Assembly: GCA_910591455.2 (NCBI GenBank)
Contig: OU342819.1
Location: 2,326,501 to 2,390,500, forward strand
Direction of reading: 5' to 3'
Source of the DNA: Pholis gunnellus
Taxonomy: Eukaryota > Chordata > Actinopteri > Perciformes > Pholidae
DNA length: 64,000 nt
Position numbers and translations under genes: made by a program. Shown in pieces: positions 33,070-45,544 of the stretch. Under the pieces are notes generated by a model. The model ran no database searches, was not told the DNA's origin, and saw only the letters and a list, made by a program, of their open reading frames with translations. The stretch's first letter is position 1; each line of letters opens with the position of its first letter.

Positions 33070-34404
33070 GTAAAACCATCGCATCTCATACGGAACCAAC
33101 CGAACCCCATTCACCCATCTCTCCGTTTAAAACAGGGTTCCGTGGTTGCTGCTGGGGGACCCTTATAGACCTCACTCACAACATGTCCTCCGTCTTACAA
33201 TTCATCTAAACTTCCCTATTCCAACAGAATGTACAGCTTCATTAGGTCTGAACTCATATATAATCATATATAAAGATATGTGGACTGAGCTATTAAAGTG
33301 CTGCTTTGTTGATTTATCCCGAATTAACCAAAATAATAACCAACTTACTAGAACTCAAACTGAATTCAGTTTGTCCCTGTATACCTGTATTTGGTGACGT
33401 TGCAGATTGCATAGTTATTTCCAGGAAATGTCATCTAAATTCACAGGGTATTATGGACTTGTAAAATAAAGCTGTTGAGAATAGTTCTGAAATGTTCTGG
33501 TGGAGAAATAATGAATGAAATCTTATTTTTAGCCTAAAAGTGGTCATATTGAGTCTGGCAAACCTTGAATCATCCTATAGTACCCACCGTGAGGCATCAG
33601 TTGTAGAATGTCAAAAAACCAGATTTCCCTGTAAAATGACTACGGACATGACCCGTCTGCACCCAAGGTCCTCTTTGACTTGACCTGTCCTCAGTCATGT
33701 TGTCTCTGCTGGCCGATGCATTGCCGAGTGATGTCAGTCCGTCACCACATGATGGCAGAGCAGTGTCAGGAACCAGGGGGCGAACATGGAGGGACTGTTG
33801 GAGGTGATAGTAGACTGAATATTTATGGTTGGCTCATAGTTGTAACTCACACCGTCACAATGTAAATATTGTAAGTGTTGAGCACGTGTTGTTGTTGGAC
33901 CCAGGGGACTTTATCATTTGGAATCATAAGACTGTCAGTGAAGGTCTGAGGGAAAGTTAAACTCTGTTTTTCACACTGAGAGCCCACCCCGGTATGAAAT
34001 GATATATATATTATTATATAAAATGTATTCCATACACCATCTGATCATGTTGGCCAATCTATCCGATTATGGGAACAGGGAAATGTTGAGCTTGAAGGTT
34101 CATTATTGTTGGGAATGGTAGCTTGACAAAACAAATCTTAGTACGAGGCCCTTTGATTTGGAATTTTTCAGTCTCATTAGAATATCATGATTTGATTGAT
34201 TGAAGTATTGTATTCACATTCAATACTCATTTCATAATTGACTAATATATTAAAATAAGTTGTATAACAAACATGTGAAAAATGATCTTGTATCAGCAGA
34301 TATGCATCTTCTTCACCGGTATACCTGTGGTCTAGTCCAGCAGTGTGTGTTGTTGTTCTCGTCCTCATCCACGAATCATCCATGAAGGAGGAAAGGAAAT
34401 CATT

Positions 34405-34575
34405 CTGGATTCAACTTTTAGGACCTAATGATTTAAATCAGGGCTAGTCAGTACTGGGAAGTTGATTCACCTCACAAAAACTAATCCCTAGAGTTATAGA
34501 AGTCTCTAAGTCGATGGGAAAAAGTCTTTTTTGGGGTGCCATGACATCATGTGACGGACCCTAAATTGTAATTGC
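34405..34575 (+). repeat. Dispersed repeat ('gatgggaaaaagt...gtgacggacc'), copy 1
   Basis: Shares 'ggacctaatgatt', 'gatgggaaaaagt' and 'ccatg.catcaagtgacggaccc'-like words in the same order with 37580-37760. Class unknown. Confidence 0.7.
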
Positions 34576-37299
34576 ACCATTTGGAATTTAGCACAAAAAT
34601 ATCCATTTTCATTTTATTATTTTCACTGCATATGATTTTATTTTAGTATATTAATTAATGCAGGCCTAATCTGATGCTAAAGTCTGGGAGAAACCTCAGT
34701 GGAGTTGGAGCACAGTGACTGAATACCAGCCTCATACCTGATTCATGTGCTGATGGGGGATCAGTATATCTGCAATTCGTCCTCTAGTTCCCTAAATAAT
34801 CATGAGAGTGCGCCAGGTCCTTTTTTATGTCACTACGGGGGAGAGCTAATGTTTTCTCGCACAATTACGCACTGCTGGGGGATGGTAAATCACCCATCTG
34901 CTGCCAATTTATCTAATGAAGTAGATGGTGATTGCAGATGGATTCCTGAGAGCTCCTTTTGTCATTGCCATAGCTGTGAAGCCACCGGGGAGGAAGTCAC
35001 TTTCATTATGCCTCACTATAGCAGTATGCATTGTTTTCAAACCCAGAGGCCATTTGCATTGGTTCCAATTAGGGGACGAGTGGCTTTTGTCATATTTACA
35101 CTCTTCTTTGGCTGTATGTCAAATAGAAACATTTCTAGGCAAAACTTAGTTTGAGTAATTGAGTAATTGAATAATTGGCCACGATAATTTGGTGAGAAAA
35201 ACACGTGAGCTGCACTGTTGGCCCCATGTGGACACACAAAGACCAGAACATGATGCTGACATCGCCCTAGCCAATGATGACTTCTGGATTTCATCTTCAC
35301 TTCACTACCACTGTTTGTACGTAAGCGTAATGAACTGGCAGTCAAGCGATAGATGAATCAAGAAAATAAATAATAATGTTTTAAACACAGAAAATACTTC
35401 CACCCCGTCGCATCCGTCCGTCCCCCGCCTTCCACCGCCTTCCACCGCCTTCTTTTTCAGAAATAGCGGTTGGGTTCAACAGCTGCTGTGGTTCTCTCCT
35501 GATGCTGTATTCCATTTCATTTTTTAAAATCCAAAGCTTGCATTGAAGTTCTCAGATGAGTCTTTGAATGTCTGTGGCGGTGTCATGCTAGACTGCCCCA
35601 TCATTAAAGGAGCGCGCGGGAGAAAAAACGCAGTGAAAGTCATTTTTGAAAGGCTAAACGCAAAAATGGATTGAATCCGAATATCTTGTTCGATAAAAAC
35701 AAAATTTAAAAAGGAAGATACATTTAGATTTGAAAAATATATAGTTAAGATGAAAACAAATTTTGGAAATGATTTCCAAACTGACGGATTACATTTCGCA
35801 TTTGATTTAGAATTGCATTCCATTCATATTCATTTGTAGATATACATGTGAGGTACTGTGCCAAAGCCTTTAAGCTAAGCCAGGTTCACCCTGCTGGACT
35901 TCAGATCACACTACACACTTTGCTGACTTGTCATTCGTAAACGGCAAATGGACTTGTATTTTTACAGCGCCCTCTTCCGACCCCTCAAAGCTTCTGTACT
36001 CTACATGTCAACATTTACCTATTAACATGCACATTCACACTCCGACGGCACAGTGCGGTGGAATTACCGTTCAGGTTTCCACATGTCTTTATTATTCCCC
36101 TATGTAAATCAGTCACTGCGATATGTGTTGTGTGTATTCATGCAAACATCCAACACCCATAGGTGCAACAACACTATCGTGGGTCCTTGTTCCAAACACA
36201 ACACAGCCGACCCTTCCGCCAACTTTCCCCTCAAACCGTGTCCTGCGCTCCCTTTGGCTGTGGCTCCCTGACAGATCCAGATTTAGCATGCTAGATATCT
36301 CTAACCGCATTAAATAGCAGCTAATAACCACCAGAGCTCATTCACTCTTCTGTCATTGTCAAGTCCAGAGGCCAGGACATTAGATTTGTTTAATTTAGAT
36401 GCAAATAAAATAATTTCATTTAGCAGGATGCCCATTAGCTTCAAAAAAACCAAAGGCTTTTCTTCGTGGGGTCCGATCACACACCGTATTAGTAAACAAC
36501 ACACATGTAATTCCCACATGCCTTTCCCATTTGCACCAATTGCTGTATTTGATAGCTGTTGAGAACACACCACATTGTGTTATGTAATGAGTATAGCAGA
36601 GCCCGAATAACACAAACTCTCCCCTGACTGTCTCCCTAGTCCTGTTCTCCTCTCCGTCCATTCTGTCAAAAGGAGGTGAATCTCCTCTGTATCTCGACTT
36701 CCTCAGAAAAATACAGACGAGTCGGAACAGACGCGGAGCAAGACTCAAAATGAGATTACAAGCACTGAGTATTCAGCGTGTAATCCATTTATTTCAGAGG
36801 CACCCATGGGAGTTCTCTGCTAGTAATAAATCTGCTCCGTTGGGCCAAACAAGCGTTCCCCAAAGAGACGGAGAGAAATGTGTTTGTAGGAAGCAAAGGA
36901 AAAAATGAGGGAGTGTTGTAAAGAGGAAATGAAGAGATGTTGACATGATTGCAGAAAAACACCTGCTGTGATAGTTTGACTTACTGTGTTCTATTTTTTT
37001 CATTTGTGTTCTTTGGTTAGGGGTGCCTGCCAGGTCTCTTTAGGTTGCTCAGGCAGTTTTTGTTTCATTTGTAGTTTTCCTTTTTTTAATGCTTTTATCA
37101 AATCTAATAAGGATAGCACACCGATCTAATGTACACCGTACACATTGATACCCAACCGAACAACAACACAAAACCAAAATATTCCTATCTTTCACAAAAA
37201 CACCCCAAATACCGAAGTTCACAAAAAAAAATATTCCCACTCTGGGTTTTCTTTTACACTGTTTTTAGTCCCTTGGTCCAGCCTCGTTCTCATGAATGG

Positions 37300-37530
37300 G
37301 GGAAGTCAAATTTTACATTACAGTCATTAAGCAGACGCTTTTATCCAAAGTGACTTACAATTCAGATTCTATCACATTTCTACACCGTAGGTACAGCTAC
37401 AGGAGCAATTTTGGGGTTAAGTGTCTTGCTCAAGGACACATCAACACGCAACTAGTGGAGCCTGAGCTTGAACCGCCGAATTTCTGATTGAAGGACGGCC
37501 CTGCTATACACTTCGCCACTATTAGTCGCA
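37300..37530 (+). repeat. SINE-like or MITE-like teleost repeat
   Basis: Contains 'acattacagtcattaagcagacgcttttatccaaagtgacttacaa', 'gggttaagtgtcttgctcaaggacac' and 'gcctgagcttgaacc'. This is the ordered core of a very abundant fish repeat. A shorter copy lies at 40612-40720. Confidence 0.82.
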
Positions 37531-37579
37531 CTAATAGCTGAATCCAGAGTTAGTTTCAACTCTGGATTCAGCTATTTTA

Positions 37580-37760
37580 CAACTTGTTGGACCTAATGAT
37601 TGAGATAATTACTATTCAAGTGTTGTTGATGGTGATTCACATCAAAAAGAGTCATCTGCTGAGTTAAAGGCGTCTGTTTTCAAATTGAAGTCTATGGGAA
37701 AAAGTACTTTTGGGCCCCATGGCATCAAGTGACGGACCCGCTAATTCCACCGTTCAGCAA
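37580..37760 (+). repeat. Dispersed repeat, copy 2
   Basis: Second copy of the family at 34405-34575, same orientation. Confidence 0.7.
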
Positions 37761-39822
37761 CTTTGTACATCTTTTCCTTGGGGCATGGTATACATTTAGT
37801 ATACCTTTGGTTGCTAGCGTAGCATATACGTGCTAACGCTTGGTAATGATGTGCTGACGGACTACCAATGTTAGGACCGGCTGAGTGATACAAGTAAACA
37901 TGAAACATTGGTGCTTAGCTGACTGTTGGAGGGGAGCCGCCACCAGGAATGTTTTTGATGGAAACCAAGCCTCACATTGATTTCCATTAGCGGGCCCAAT
38001 TTAAACATAATCGTTGGCGCCGGCACGTGAGTGTATTGATCAGGCTGCTGATTAAACAATTATGAGCACATCGGGCCCTGCGCAACGAGGGGACTGAAGT
38101 GTGGGTGAGATGTATTTCTGCAACCTCTGTTTAAGCTTTACATATCAATAGAAAAAAAGCTAAATTGTAGGTCGAAACGTGGGGTGACGATAGCGCCTAC
38201 CTGTTGTGTCGAGACCACGGATAGCACTGTTCATGTCTCTGTGCAGAGTGCTGAAGGTGGGGATTGACAGGGTTCTTAGACTTAAATGAGTTCAAACCAA
38301 AGGAAAGAATGACCCTTTAAAACAAACACTGGCCTGACATGACTGTGAGTGTGACGACTGCATGACTCAGGTGACATTCCCAGAAAAGACTTTTTAGGAT
38401 TCATCAGATTTGCTTTTAATAAAACCAAAGTGATGATGTTACCAGACCCCTGCTAATGTATCCATTCATTTACTCAGCTAGACTTTCCCAGTTAAGGCCT
38501 TGAATGATACAGTCATAAAGTACGAGCATGAGTGTGTCAAACTGTTGGCGCGTTCCTTTAAGCTGCCTCGGGGAGGATATTTCCTCTTTGGCAAATGTTC
38601 AACATAATTACATTATGTGCAGGAAGAAGCCTCTCAGATGAACGGCTTCTTATCGCTCAGCAGTGAATGTGTTCTGAACGCCCAAGCTGCTCTCTGGAGG
38701 GGCAAACATCAGACATTCACTGTGTGCTCTCTGTTCAAACGACAGACAGCTATTCAGAAGTGAAAGAGATGGAGGCGGGCCGCGGTCCTGCTCGGGATGA
38801 TTCATACGCAGCGCCGACAGCTTTGGCTCGTCGCACACAGGCTCACACCGGAAGGAGAGGAGATCTATGTGTACAGATCGGCCACAAGCGATGTCAACGC
38901 TGTAAATTAGAGAACATAACCTTGAGTTTACTATATATTAATAAACATGAATCTTTTTCCCTTTCAAGGAGGACTAATTGTGATGGACTAGGGGAGAATT
39001 AGAAATGTGCTGTTATTTCTTGCTGGGGGATCTATGACACTGTCACTATCAGAGCTCTGCCACCGCTGTCACTGAGCCACACCAGTCAGTCAACCATCAC
39101 TTTGCTTTTATTCTAAGAACATCTGTCTGATCTTAGAGAGATCACTTTAGTTAGAGGTTTAGTGTAAAGCCAGACATTATGGGGTCCTGTACTTTTCGAG
39201 TAATAATTGTGGTCACATTTTTATACTTTTGGCTCTGGTTATTTTAATGTTTATGTTTTCAAGATAAGGAATATGCTTGAATTTTGAATATACTGCCTCA
39301 GAAATGCTTGGTATCCAAAATAATCTGGTGTTTCACCTACACAATCACTCACGTAAACCATTGCATCATATCATGATCACAACATGCAATCAAAGTTAAT
39401 AGGAGCTATTCATCAATTCATGATCAATGCATGGAAACATAACCCAAGCTAAAGTGGAATTGATGTCAAAAACGCACCGGTTAATGGAGTTGTGCCATTT
39501 ATCTGAGCTGTCATCTCTACAGAGCTGCTCCATAAGGAAAGGACGCAATATGTTGAAAATGTTAAAAGTACTCACGTGATGACGTGTCATGTATGGCTGA
39601 AGTTTTCCTTCTCTTGTCAACAAATGCCATAAAAAGACCAAAACCAACAATGTGATAGTCAGTCTGTCAACACTTCAGACTTCCCTAACCGGCCTGTCCC
39701 ACTCAAGTCCATTGGTCCATCGTTCAGTTTCAACAAATGCTCAGTAATATAAACTTTACACAAATAAGAGTTTTGGGGACTACTTCCAGCAGCGGATTAA
39801 TCTACATTTGGTACTCTAGTAC

Positions 39823-39972
39823 AGGGTTTCTGAAACCTTTTGTCTGGGGACCCACTTGTTTTAGAAATGACGAACCATCGCAACCCAACTCTCAGTAGGC
39901 CTCATCTATGAATCATGAGAAGAGTGACCCTCCTGTGGGTCCCGACCCAGGCTTTGGGAATGACTGCTTGAG
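39823..39972. mobile_element. Short hAT-like MITE
   Basis: Begins 'cagggtttctgaaacctttt' with 'ggggaccca' and ends 'gggtcccgacccaggctttgggaatgactg'. The ends are partly complementary, as in short hAT-derived elements. No clear target duplication. Confidence 0.5.
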
Positions 39973-40504
39973 GCAGCAGGACGATGTATATGGGACTGAG
40001 TCAAAATAAGCTAGCGTTTGTGTGGCACAGAGGAATACGATAGCCAGGCTTTGCATACACATAAGACCTGTTGGGAGAAGAGCTACATTTTTGGGGGCAC
40101 ATGGGCTTTGTTTCCTAAAAAAACTATCACAGAGTTGTCCTTAAACCCTTGTGCATCATTTTAAAAAGATGTTCTTAGAGGCCAAAAATGTACCCCTTTT
40201 GAAACTGCTGTAAAAATACTTTTAATTATTAATAATTTCCATTTTCACCGAGTTAAATCTTTTAAACAACTTCAGCTCTCATCATAGCTACCAAATACAT
40301 GAATGTTTGTTTACATAATGCCTGTTTGTTTTTTTTATAAAAATAAAAATCACAGTCTGGGAAATATCAATGATTATCAACGCCATTGCCCCTAGTGGAA
40401 ACCAGGAGAATAGCATTTAGGACAAAATTTAGGAGAAATTTAGGAGAAAATGGCTTAATGTGGTGAAAATAGTACAACTAGATTGAAAGCCTGATATATG
40501 AACC

Positions 40505-41204
40505 CCATCATTGACTACCAGTAGAGTACAGAATTCATTTTAAAACTGTATTTGTTTTTAAGTGTCTAAATGGCACCGCCCCAGTCTATCTGTCTGACCT
40601 GCTGCAGCCCTATAAATTACATGACATTACAGTCATTTAGCGACTTACAATAAGTGTATATTCAACACAAGTATTGAAGATAACTACTAGTCACCAGAAG
40701 TCATGAGTGCATCTCCTTTTTTAAACAAGCATCTAAGAGCATAACCCAGAGCAAGAGTACAGAAACAAACTAATATGAATACAACAAGTGTGAAGTGGAA
40801 GGCTCAAGGAAGTACTTCTTGAAGAGACCTCGCCCTCTAAGGTCTCTCGACCAACAGCTTTTATTTGTTCCTAGAACAGAATGCCGACCCGGGCCGACCG
40901 GTCCTTCTCTGTTGCTGCTCCTAAGCTCTAGAACAACCTGCCCCTTCATGTTAGGTTGTCATCCATCTCTCCAATGTTTAAAAGCCATTTAAAAACCTAT
41001 TTCTTTTCCCTGGCCTATCACCTTTGATCTTAACTCTGCATTTTTGTGTGATTCGTGTCAGTTTGTCTTGATTTTAACGTCACTTACTTTTATTAATCCA
41101 GTCTTTTCGATTGAATGACTGCTTATCTATGTGCAGCACTTTGGGCAACCTTTGTTGTATTCTAAAATGTGCTATACGAATACATTTTGATTGATTGATT
41201 GATA
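40505..41204 (+). pseudogene. LINE ORF2 C-terminus and 3' end (L2-like), interrupted
   Basis: Translation gives YRIHFKT..., CLNGTAPVYLSDLLQPYK and then, after an insertion, RPLRSLDQQLLFVPRTE, the conserved C-terminal end of L2-like fish LINEs. The 3' UTR ('gcactttgggcaac...aaatgtgctatacgaatacattttga') ends in a (TTGA)n tail at about 41187-41204. The copy is 5' truncated and frame broken, and a SINE-like repeat (40612 to about 40795) lies in the reading frame. Confidence 0.85.
40612..40795 (+). mobile_element. SINE-like insertion inside the LINE fragment
   Basis: Starts 'ttacatgacattacagtcatttag', then 'cgacttacaataagtg', the same core as 37300-37530. It separates the CAGCCCTATAAA codons from the next conserved LINE codons near 40820. 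The right limit is approximate. Confidence 0.65.
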
Positions 41205-41455
41205 TAGTAGAATGCATAATATTATACTGCAATGGCCATAAGATAAAGAAAAATAATAATTGGGGTTTCAATTGGGACATTTTTGTCCTTAAGGGTCCAA
41301 GTCTCAGTATTTCGTCTGCACAGTTTATTATAGACTTATTATATGAGCTACGGTTGAAATATGTTTGTATGTTTAAAAACTCCCACTTACCATTTAGACC
41401 AACACGGAAGACCAGGTGCTAAACACTGCTGCTATTCCTCTCCCCCCTTCCGCAG

Positions 41456-41650
41456 AACTACAAGGCCACCCTGCAGACTCAGGTACTGGAGTCAGCGGGG
41501 GAACGAAACAGCTCGGTCAAGTTCGGAGCCAACCTGTCGGAGGGGAAACTCGGCAGCTTCCAGGAAGACCAGATAGGCCAACTGTACGAACTCATGCTGG
41601 AGTCCACCAAATCCACCAGACAGTTTGACATCCAGGAGGACAACAAGTGA
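41456..41650 (+). CDS. sdhaf3: sdhaf3 exon 2
   Basis: The exon follows 'ccccccttccgcag' and runs 64 codons to TGA (41648-41650). It contains FG..LSEGKLGSFQEDQIGQLYELM and TRQFDI, matching the conserved C-terminal half of SDHAF3 (G..L..EKL..F.DEQIGQL.ELM in vertebrates). Entry in phase 0 agrees with exon 1. There are no frame breaks, so the gene appears intact. Confidence 0.95.
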   Translation, partial: NYKATLQTQVLESAGERNSSVKFGANLSEGKLGSFQEDQIGQLYELMLESTKSTRQFDIQEDNK

Positions 41651-41801
41651 AGCAGCAGGCCACAGAAACGGCCCCGGGACAGCAACAAAACAAAAACCAG
41701 ATGGTTCTATGATGGATTCAGATCATTAATATATTACCTCTGAATGCTTCAGATGAGAAGTGGTACTCAAAGAGTAGAGGCATTTAAGAGTATTTGATTA
41801 T

Positions 41802-41807
41802 ATTAAA
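41802..41807 (+). promoter_or_regulatory. Candidate poly(A) signal of sdhaf3 (ATTAAA)
   Basis: First common hexamer variant after the sdhaf3 stop, 152 bases downstream. Suggestive only. Confidence 0.35.
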
Positions 41808-42399
41808 GTGCTGTGTAATGCTCCGTCTTCCTGTGCTTGTCTGTAAAAGCAGTGCCTCGAGCTCCTCCACGGGTGCATTAAGGTGGCACTAATTAGTTTC
41901 CTTTGTCATTTTTTTTTTTACATGAATATAAATGTGTTTGTTTCTCGTGAAAGAAAGGCACCGAGACGCGAATGCACCCAGAGCTCACATAAGCGATGCT
42001 TCTTTCAGCCTCAGTGCCGTTGTTGGGGTGAAGCCCTCGTTATCCATGTGGAAATATGAGCACATGAATCTATGAGCTGTGTGTTGAGGGGGGGGTGTTA
42101 GCGCTGTGATAAAAGCCAACTCATGGTAGCTGACGCACCGAGTTCAGACATCACAATGATACAATGAGTCTTTGTCCTACATCTGTTCCAAATATAAGGC
42201 TGCTCTGAACCTTCTTCTCTCTTCTCATAGACACTGTTTTGGTTGTCAAGTCAGATATCTGGAGAAGAACTCATGTTTGATATTTAGAAAGGCCTGACCA
42301 TTTATTGGTCTCTCACTTAACTTCACATTTTGAACCCCCACATCTTTTATAATGCTCTCTTACAGCCAGGCGGCAACCTCTGCTTCTGACAAGTGAAGC

Positions 42400-42890
42400 C
42401 AGTTTAGAAGTTTCTCTCTGGATGCAAAAAGAAGTCTGGTCCTATAGAAGTCTATGAGAAAATGACTCTACTTCTCTCTTGATTTATTACCTCAGTAAAC
42501 ATGAGTTTATGGTCTCAATCTCTAGTTTCTTCTTCAATACAGCATGATGTTCATTTAGTAAATGATGGTCCATTTAGAGTCAAACAGACCATAAAGCAGA
42601 GTATGCTTTAGGGCGGGGCTACACAGTGATTGACAGGTCTCTACCAGAGCTATATACGGCGTCTCTACGTCACTACTCCTCAGTCCAAATATGGTCCATT
42701 ACATAAAATTGAATTCCAGAAGTGTTACGCACACCTTCAGTATTGAATAGGACCACAAGTCTGCTGTGACCTTTGATCAGTAGCTTGCAAAAAGCCAAGA
42801 TGGCGACGGCCAAAAACACAAAACTTCAAACCGTCACATCATGACGAATACGTCCACTTCTTTTAAACAGTCTAAGCCATGGATGCTGGA
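42400..42890 (+). repeat. Dispersed fish repeat (copy A)
   Basis: Shares a block of about 120 bp ('tctatgagaaaatgactctacttctc...gcatgatgtt') with 44740-45110 in the same orientation, then 'gccaagatgg.gac' and 'tacgtccacttctt'. The words are characteristic of a high-copy teleost repeat. Confidence 0.8.
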
Positions 42891-43163
42891 TGTCAGTCGG
42901 TGGGGGGGGGGGGGCTGGGAGAAAGTCTATGTAATGACGTCATATCTTAAATTCTGCTAAATCACGTTCATGCTTTTATGCTTCTTTTTGAAGGGCCAGA
43001 ATAATTTATATTTATTAGTTATTAACATTTATTTAACACTTCGGATCGGGGTTCTTCCCAGAGAAAGGTTGAAGGTTTTTGACTTAAAACTATGCAATCA
43101 TATTTTATCTTTATTATAACTACATATAACGGTAGTTGAATAATTATTTTATTTACACATATC

Positions 43164-43181
43164 GCTATATATATATATATG
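43164..43181 (+). repeat. (TA)n microsatellite
   Basis: Alternating 'tatatatatatatat' between 'cgc' and 'gtaaatt'. Confidence 0.8.
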
Positions 43182-44739
43182 TAAATTACAGTGGCCTCCT
43201 TGTCACCCCCCTCCATAGCCCCGTCCTGTGTGTCGGCTCGTCCGTTTGCAAACCTGAACATCAACATGCTGTTGGCCGAAGCAGCCACAGCATGAGAGCT
43301 AATGCTTGAGAGGAGGAGGGAGTGAGGCAGCGGATGGATGACCTACACGTTACTATAGTTCATTGTATTGCAGGACAGCAACGATAGACATTTCATGAGG
43401 GAGGATCTACCGATGTGCATTCACCCTGCAGAGGTTCATTTGAGACGGCATGAAAATATTTGATTAATATATTTTTTTTTTATTTCCATTGCAGTTAATC
43501 AATAGTACTACAAAAGAAAACGGGGCATGTCGCATCAACCCCACTTCCTGAGCCGATGTTTTTCTCTGTTGCAGTCTTGTTTTTGTTGTTTTTGTCATTT
43601 AGCCGTCCCCCCCACCCCTTTCAGACATGCATCTTGTTACATAAATATGAAGGCAGTTTTACATGTCAGTCTCTCGTCTGAATGCACCCTTTACCCTCTT
43701 TAAAAGTCAGAAGAAACAACATCTTACTGGGTCAGACTGAGTAACATTTCCGTAACAAGTTCTAGTCTGAATTGAATGCTGTCCGGTTAACTTTTACTGT
43801 AGGTTCAACATGCACAGGGACACGTTTACGATCAATAGTTTGATGTTGACAATGGATCACATGACTGCTTGTATGTGAACGGTGTCGCTACGAGTGATCA
43901 GTTGAGATCACCGTGATACGCTCCCTCTCGTGCACCACAACTAGCCTTTACATAACAGACACCTATAGATTTGAATGTCAGAAAGCCATGAGATAATCAA
44001 ACCGGTAACATCACGCGTACAGCTGATTGGCGCGTCTTTGGACTGTGGGAGAAATTCTACATCAAAGTGTTCCGATTAAAGCGTTCCTACACACTGCATC
44101 AATACTCCCCAGACACAAATGGACCAACTTTGAATTGGTATTTGTTACATAGTGTATGTCACGGTACAATTCCCTTCTAACAATCACTGAGTACGCCCAG
44201 TCCAATCTCGAAATTAAGTCAGCGATTACTCTCAGCTGTGAAAGGCCCCGGCTGTAATTGATTGAGAGATAATAAGCGAGGTGGTTGCTTTCAGTAATTG
44301 TTTAACATGACCTCTATCACTTCCACCTGGCACTTGGTAATGAGCAGAGCCATATGTCACCAAGTGGCTACGTAGAGTGTGAGAGCGGGGGAAGACAGGG
44401 ACAAGAGGAAAGTGATGTACTCAACTTTTTGGAGTAAATTGTACTTGTCCGAGTAGCTGTAATGTAGCATATTTTTTACTCTAACTTTTAGTGTAGTTTT
44501 TCTTTACTTTGGACACATTCATAGCACTGCGTTTATTTCATTACTTTTCGCTCTGTTATCCTACCGCAGCCACGCCTCCACGTAACTCAGTTAGTGTTCA
44601 CATTAGCGCCAGCGCAGTGCGGGCCAGTCGTGAACACTGGTCTGAAGTCAGTACAGCAGCGAACCGTGCTGACAAAGTTGGTGTTGTTAATGCTCACACC
44701 AGGTGGCAACCTCCGATTATGCTGAGTGAAGCTGATGCG

Positions 44740-45110
44740 GAAGTGTCCTAAAACTTGCATTCTCTCTACTGAACAGCAGGGGGCGACTCCTCTAGTTTCA
44801 AAAAGAAGTTTGGTTGTATAAAAGTCTATGAGAAAATGACTCTACTTCTCACTTGATTTATTACCTCAGTAAACATGAGTTTATGGTCTCAATCTCTTGT
44901 TTCAAATCTTCTTCAATACAGCATGATGTTGATTTACGTTAACTAACATTAAAATAACATTAGGTTTACGTTACTCCTCCGTATTCCAAAAATGGTAACT
45001 TCCGTTTATCGGTTGCAAAAAAGCCAAGATGGAGACGAACTCATAACAGCAGTCCACAAACTAATGGGTGACGTCCCGATAACTACGTCCACTTCTTAGT
45101 CTATGGCTAA
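44740..45110 (+). repeat. Dispersed fish repeat (copy B)
   Basis: Near-identical to part of 42400-42890: 'gtctatgagaaaatgactctacttctc', 'ttgatttattacctcagtaaacatgag' and 'gccaagatgg.gacg', ending with 'taactacgtccacttctta'. Confidence 0.82.
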
Positions 45111-45504
45111 TACATTTAATAACGTGTGGACACCGTATATCATTCTTCAAAACTACTACAATTCCTGCTTTCTGTTGTAATTTTAATATTGAAAAGGTGT
45201 GGATTTAACCTGTCACGAATTGTTTTAACTTCATGGACATGATTCATATATTGTTTCATTCACAGATGGTCTTCCTCAGGTCAAAGTGAAGAAGTGAACA
45301 CTCCTGAATGAATCATCTCATATTAGACATTTTCAGAAAGACAGAAGACTGATTTTTTGATTGAGACTGACACGATCTATTACGCACACAATTTGCTTAT
45401 TAAGTATTTTACAGTTCTGTTACTTAAGTACAGGTTTTGGCTCCCCTTCCCACCACCACATGCAAAATGCGATGAAGAGGTCATGAGTATACATTTTCTT
45501 TTGT

Positions 45505-45544
45505 TTTAAAGGGTCATCAGCCGAAAAGGTTGGGAACCACTGAT
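45505..45544 (-). mobile_element. hAT-like terminal fragment
   Basis: Ends 'gccgaaaaggttgggaaccactg', complement of the common CAGTGGTTCCCAACC terminus. Other end not seen. Confidence 0.6.

Larger units (their letters stand above)
33070..41455 (+). other. sdhaf3 intron (8.4 kb)
   Basis: Bounded by GTAAAA and 'ccccccttccgcag'. It holds two copies of one dispersed repeat (34405-34575, 37580-37760), SINE-like copies (37300-37530, 40612-40720), a short hAT MITE (39823-39972) and a LINE 3' end (40505-41204). Unique-looking blocks at about 34800-35080 and 36330-36560 lack repeat hallmarks. Confidence 0.85.
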
